Assembly (NCBI GenBank): GCA_017452785.1
Contig: JAFTLT010000009.1
Span: 124,001-188,000 of the forward strand
Source of the DNA: Clostridia bacterium
GTDB taxonomy: Bacteria > Bacillota > Clostridia > Oscillospirales > Acutalibacteraceae
DNA: 64,000 nt
Direction of reading: 5' to 3'
Position numbers and translations under genes: made by a program. The notes below the pieces were generated by a model. It was not told the DNA's origin. It made no database searches and saw nothing but the letters and a program-made list of their open reading frames with translations. Shown piece by piece: positions 62,001 to 64,000 of this stretch; positions within the stretch are counted from its first letter, which is position 1, and each line of letters begins with the position of its first letter.

Positions 62001-63502
62001 GAGCCGTATTCAGCTTTAGCACCTCTCAGGTCGATTTCGTACTGAACTTCACTCTTGAAAACAGTGAGATAGGTTGTACCGTCTGTGAAAACTTCAGCAA
62101 TATTTTCCTGCTTGAAGTTTTTAAGTGCAGCAATGTAACCTGCGAGTTTACCGTTAAGAGCGGAGAGGTTAGCGTTATCGTTTATGTAGTTGCCGTCTGC
62201 ATCGGTGTCAATAAGTGCAATTGCTGCAGCATCGGGATACTGGGCACGCAGTGCATCAACAGCAGCTTTTATCTCTCTGAGTTTATAAAGCTCAATGTCT
62301 TTAGCAAGCTGAACCATAAATGCCTGTGAGTTGGTAAGTGAGAAATTATCATAGCCTGCAAAGTTATTGCCTACATATTCAAGAACCTCTGCTTCATAGG
62401 AATTAAGGTTATTAAGATGAGGTGCGCAGGTTGTGTAGATATTTTCCATTTCTTCAAGGTTATTTGTATCGTAACCTGCCTTCATTGCGTTGTTAAGCGC
62501 ATCGATAGCGGGCAGTGCGTTGATAACCTTCTGAGCGAAAAGACAGTTAGCCATAAATGTGTCAACAGCATCCATATCAAAGAAATGATTCTTTACATTT
62601 TGACTGTAGCTGTTGAGTTTTGCATAAGCAGTATTGTTAGCTGTGATAAGAGCACTGATTTCTGTTGCTGTCATTTTACTCAGTTGCTCAATTGTTTTGT
62701 TAACATTGCCGCTTTTAATAAAGTGGTCATTGAAAGCGTGGAGATTTTTGTAGGCAGCTGTATCTTTCGAGTTAACCGTCCTTGAAATACCGGTCAGATA
62801 ATGCCATGAGCAGGTCAGCCAATCCCATCTTCTTTGAGGGTTCCAAAATGAACCGCTATCAGTGCTTTTTTTCTCATAACCATTTTCATAGGAATGGGTA
62901 TAAGTGTATGTAACTTTGAGCAATATTTCTGATGGCACCTCTGAAAGATTTAATCTTAATAAGATGTTTTCGAGGTTGGCACTTACTGATTTGGTTACAG
63001 TTTTTCCTGATGTAACCTTATATGACAACTTTCCGGTATCAAAGTCCCATACAGATACACGATGACCACTGTAATAACCGGTCTTCAAGCTTGAAGATGT
63101 CTTATACTGTGAGTCATCAACAACACCACTTGTCGGCAATAAAGCGTCAATAAGTGTGTTATAGGATGAACCGACGGCACTCTTCGCACTGCTGTTCAAA
63201 TCACGAACCGAGTTGTTGGAGTAAGTAGTAACCGAATAGTTGTGATAATCGTTACTTGTGTCAGTAGCAGTGTTCTTACTCCATCTTGTGCTAATCCAAT
63301 CATACAATGCATCAGCAGCATTTAATAATGTTCCGTCACCGCTTGTTAGATTAGTTGTGTTTGTGATAGCTTGAAAAGCTGATTTCAGTTGTGTGTTGTT
63401 TGTTGCTGCATGTGCTGTTATGGGCGCAAAGCACACGTTAACACAACTGACAAGTATGAGCATAGTTAAAATTACGCTCAAGGTTTTCTTGCAAAGTTTC
63501 AT
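56042..63502 (-). CDS. Giant secreted repeat protein, 2486 aa, unknown family
   Basis: The N-terminus MKLCKKTLSVILTMLILVSC with a following AHA-A cleavage site is a signal peptide (cut near residue 33); an LVSC sequence could also read as a lipobox. Residues ~34-330 form a Tyr/Trp/Ser-rich domain (WDWLTCSWHYLTG). Residues ~330-890 are helical and Asn/Asp/Ala-rich. From ~890 to ~2300 there are four degenerate modules of about 387-424 residues, each with a GY-x3-I-x2-LLEALGC block (conserved Cys 956, 1380, 1788, 2175) and an ILxxLPxxIYFxxxDGL block. The C-terminus is an amphipathic helix, IAEWFRKIADFFKNLF. No LPxTG, SLH or known catalytic motif is visible. AAGGAGG precedes the ATG. I do not recognise the family; a surface or matrix protein is inferred. 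Confidence 0.9.
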   Translation of the reverse strand: MKLCKKTLSVILTMLILVSCVNVCFAPITAHAATNNTQLKSAFQAITNTTNLTSGDGTLLNAADALYDWISTRWSKNTATDTSNDYHNYSVTTYSNNSVRDLNSSAKSAVGSSYNTLIDALLPTSGVVDDSQYKTSSSLKTGYYSGHRVSVWDFDTGKLSYKVTSGKTVTKSVSANLENILLRLNLSEVPSEILLKVTYTYTHSYENGYEKKSTDSGSFWNPQRRWDWLTCSWHYLTGISRTVNSKDTAAYKNLHAFNDHFIKSGNVNKTIEQLSKMTATEISALITANNTAYAKLNSYSQNVKNHFFDMDAVDTFMANCLFAQKVINALPAIDALNNAMKAGYDTNNLEEMENIYTTCAPHLNNLNSYEAEVLEYVGNNFAGYDNFSLTNSQAFMVQLAKDIELYKLREIKAAVDALRAQYPDAAAIALIDTDADGNYINDNANLSALNGKLAGYIAALKNFKQENIAEVFTDGTTYLTVFKSEVQYEIDLRGAKAEYGSYYEWFIPLVYDDLTQYDTETLIGEGVAETTPNLPNAEKKDDAFDAMYTKYTGLIGADTMESIFGEGENALGYIIDDYIARLYDVILARLTAEVDTAVGYYDAFGEVNFENFVAVKEAIGRVETNIWDYINKNNPSIISSELRSNYNKLSTILVKYNQFIASDGLADHEQKHLHDENGVFVTRYPTDEDKARVAGENYDVTEEIVLKTIEKLDDFLTSNDFTELVDIDQNPDRNILLSDFIKEVMAENFYTNDFVNMLMGIVYPAIVGALEDVYSTLPPHYDFETTLVGVDVTVPLDISYDPLRDIVKGLGLGIYPNQVDDYIASGYGTAKTQLSKASTWDALKDEDGNLTLDWGIDSIVPENYASTTDYLTAKKSKFLGAMAESFDAILPLVQALLADNDSLELFYEEAGGATYTVDLGFLGEFPITLKGDLTITANGCPGYSNVVVPILEAIGCNASDIKNYNTVKGYTTSRQFVDAIFNPIINFVENKLANAPVDTVASILPNLAYAIPFDKLWDLIDKLNIDLNYLVEDTYLGINVIQDTYPIEFNTFLTKDTLELDFDISSFSSIIGMLLSSFMPGLDVNDMPILNSGEFITYAKLNKNATTKRTDGKRINFEADKADVFMAFLNYLVSCLGDEEFVKTLMSMFVPAEDGTETELTPELKDIITNIYTNPDLAIAAIIELLNQTEYALEDYSWYDGSVGGTVEGITPAALVYLSHTNNWTKDTADYVDENLTDIINSIMTVAGSEIDLSDEITKAISGIYTNANVTAIAKALGSLELESKIIDIVKNELGVDLSEFQKYAEISDDTNWGFEDGDTDAFIDALLDVLSPLAPLYGFLLSDESLTLFNDVNGNDLVTFYGNEGYDNAIVPLLEALGCDVMSKETFDSLAAEDTLKAVIYSLIDRLDKLAADPINEILDILPGALYYIASDGISTTIRNLLHPIYVIFDTLRPIYNIDLLTLIPAAETEEGEEAVEIDIENIGVDTIVGLIENATGLNLSALKTLIYDVCTIIGTKYTSASAFVGTGKKGAYTEGTFDRADMITVIISYMLEMLEAEGNAEAFDALIGAENFTASLLAVFNGTDPETKTVDWMYYFGEEHDFTDYDFDTGVNIEPTIYAVTYPNNWTESSAAYLNDNLDDIVSQIVTLISEEKYTNLADMLSDSVNIYTTENAQAIADGISDLLKDIDKTLLNAADTILGVDFAALDAYVAPEGVDSADEFTAELVKILGYVDGIVNWLLFGEDYAFFTGTDVDENGEYVYNDIITIKGAEGYKNGIALMLEALGCENLPDGTEVNATELILNSAFARLDDILSDPANKILEVLPNVIYFLNADGLTASLYNTLSAAYALIESLSGLGAEININDLIGIDLNDLSFVALVGLIEEATDLDLTPVKDLFGGLCVGTIKTYQSVSGEYAYKMSYNSDLDRKDMLTLIITVFIQVIELGDNEENIKSLFGEDVYTAILNILNLRKADMQEISYMYKDKADTDFTFSAMESSELYADHQYGPLYTEEMAQYIADNIDEFIDNIIYLLGIEIDGITVDSLKELLNTAINGSLYNSKNAQAILDAMLSLTNEINALDGAQHIKALIKTSIGVDLDAWSTMSIPQFEDDRTLFTQTICQIITPIYPVLKWALCNEDFSFFTDEEKNDLITLLGAEGYAYGIIPLLEVLGCENILTPDAYYAAADADENALLTAILNPLFDRLDAIMAQPADEILEMLPAIIYFINSNGLDTCFKNALNAVYTLLGALEPLVEVDLYELIGVRLDEVTFESLFEYAIEAIKESTGYEFTGIDLNTIAELTVGKLVSYESANGKTAYKMVYQSETAKAEMVTIIMRLLITFLMTEDNRETFIGLLKDYLGMNEEAEKYVRGVLHVIAECTTETYLGMDKALATVYYLFYGTDIGVGETADGVKDLNSEWQKAMDKLKTKSPTAWELLDELLGSDTFEDVLDTEEGLAPNGFIAFFKKIAEWFRKIADFFKNLF
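56500..60860 (-). repeat. Four tandem degenerate modules inside the giant gene
   Basis: Anchor blocks with the form G-x-E/P-G-Y-x2-x-I-x-P-x-LEALGC lie at 60626-60687, 59359-59416, 58133-58193 and 56965-57031. The Cys codons are 1272, 1224 and 1161 bases apart (424, 408 and 387 codons). Each module continues with a D-x-LxDxLPxxIYF block, a DLxxLIGxxL block, a RxDMxTxIIxxxLxxLE block and an IYTxxNAQAIxDxL block. The modules are diverged at DNA level, implying an old duplication. Confidence 0.8.
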
Positions 63503-63611
63503 AATAGAACCTCCTTAAATTTTGAAGTTATTTCGAGTAAACAAAAAGTCAATTGGCAATAAAGTAAAAACCAAATTTCCATAAACTCAAAATAAACTTT
63601 CAATTATATGT

Positions 63612-63640
63612 AGTATAACATATTAATAAAAAATTTACAA
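63612..63640 (-). promoter_or_regulatory. Promoter of the giant gene
   Basis: On the minus strand TTGTAA (63640-63635) and TATACT (63617-63612) are 17 bases apart, about 110 bases before the start. The leader between them and the gene is A+T-rich, with no clear structure. Confidence 0.68.
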
Positions 63641-63714
63641 GTGTCATTTTTGACATAATCGCTTAAATTGTTAAAACGAGATGTTTTTCGTGTTGTTGAA
63701 AAGTAAACAAATTA

Positions 63715-63737
63715 AGAACACGCTCTGAACGTGTTCT
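63715..63737 (-). terminator. Hairpin after the sigma factor gene
   Basis: An 8-bp perfect stem, AGAACACG with CGTGTTCT, with a 7-base loop, lies just after the sigma gene; the tail TAATTTG is only moderately U-rich. Confidence 0.65.
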
Positions 63738-63746
63738 ATAAATAGA

Positions 63747-64000
63747 TTATATAATTATTTTCTGATGACTTTTGATTTTTTCAAGTGCACCCTTTTCGAG
63801 TCTTGATACCTGTGCCTGTGAAATGCCTATTTCTTTTGCAACCTCTGTCTGAGTCAATCCGTTCATAAACCTGAGTGAAAGAATGGTCTTTTCTCTTTCT
63901 CCTAAATCGTTTATCGCTTTTTTCAGCAGAATTTCATCTATCCAGTTTACATCAGAGTTGCTGTCACCTATCTGATCCATAACATAAATTGTGTCGCCTG
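63747..64000 (-). CDS. sigG: Sporulation sigma factor, SigG-like, 5' partial
   Basis: The last ~84 residues of a sigma-70 family factor are visible; the frame stays open to the window edge (GDTIYVMDQIGDS precedes the first internal Met). Region 4 is complete: LGEREKTILSLRFMNGLTQTEVAKEIGISQAQVSRLEKGALEKI. The combination of DxIYVMDQI, the TQTEVAKEIGISQAQVSRLEK recognition helix and the short C-terminus matches SigG, the late forespore factor, more closely than SigF or SigB. SigF is the main alternative. It supports an endospore-forming host. Confidence 0.85.
   Translation of the reverse strand, partial: GDTIYVMDQIGDSNSDVNWIDEILLKKAINDLGEREKTILSLRFMNGLTQTEVAKEIGISQAQVSRLEKGALEKIKSHQKIII

Noticed and set aside
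62417-62785. 122-codon plus-strand frame inside the giant gene
   Set aside because: Antisense shadow of a well-supported 2486-codon frame; Cys/Ile/Val-rich composition is typical of such shadows.
63442-63502. Giant protein as a lipoprotein through the LVSC sequence
   Set aside because: The hydrophobic stretch continues past that Cys and a normal AHA-A signal peptidase I site follows; possible but less likely.
1-64000. CRISPR arrays, rRNA or tRNA genes
   Set aside because: No regularly spaced repeats, rRNA-like stretches or cloverleaf/TTCGA-type tRNA arms were seen in any intergenic region.

Overview
The window looks like chromosome from a low-to-moderate G+C, endospore-forming member of the Clostridia, probably an Oscillospiraceae/Ruminococcaceae-type gut lineage. 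The evidence is Firmicutes-type: HPr kinase, WhiA, SepF and DivIVA, split transketolase, RqcH, a T-box leader on alaS, the end of a SigG-like sporulation sigma factor, AGGAGG-type ribosome binding sites, frequent TTG/GTG starts and a BspA-like surface protein. The genus assignment is inference. No rRNA, tRNA, CRISPR array, insertion sequence or complete prophage was found.

Positions 1-32605 are a dense plus-strand block of core genes. In order they are mltG (5' end outside the window), a U32 peptidase, glycogen phosphorylase, hprK-glucokinase-murB-whiA, miaB-ylbF-mutS-mutL-miaA, a HlyD-like membrane protein, yggS-sepF-divIVA-lspA-rluD, a HAD phosphatase, split transketolase, a DUF1858 protein, trmK-nif3-rqcH, dnaE, pfkA and radC. 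They cover wall synthesis, division, tRNA/rRNA modification, mismatch repair, translation quality control, replication and sugar phosphate metabolism.

Positions 32648-43621 are more accessory. They hold an SDR dehydrogenase with a palindrome over its promoter; a divergent redox operon (VTT-domain membrane protein, CrtI-like FAD oxidoreductase, FAD/2Fe-2S reductase) followed by an aldehyde dehydrogenase; a minus-strand pair made of a 48-aa CxxC protein and a polyferredoxin membrane protein; azlCD amino-acid export; an SGNH esterase behind a perfect sigma-A promoter; an AEC transporter; and a 108-aa orphan. Positions 43798-47985 are a potABCD polyamine importer behind a structured leader of unknown class. 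The substrate-binding protein appears anchored by a C-terminal membrane helix. An alanine T-box then precedes alaS, followed by a HIT protein and a phosphoribosyltransferase.

Positions 52100-64000 are the most unusual part. A secreted BspA-like/FN3 protein is followed on the minus strand by a degraded phage fragment: a MuF/SPP1-gp7 head protein lacking its N-terminus and fused to a GNAT-like C-terminal domain. A tightly coupled 53-aa gene and a 35-aa membrane peptide lie downstream of it. Next is a 7.5-kb gene for a 2486-aa secreted protein with four degenerate modules of about 390-425 residues and an amphipathic C-terminus, which I do not recognise. The window ends in the sporulation sigma factor gene. 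The giant protein and the MuF-GNAT/53-aa pair are the best candidates for undescribed biology.
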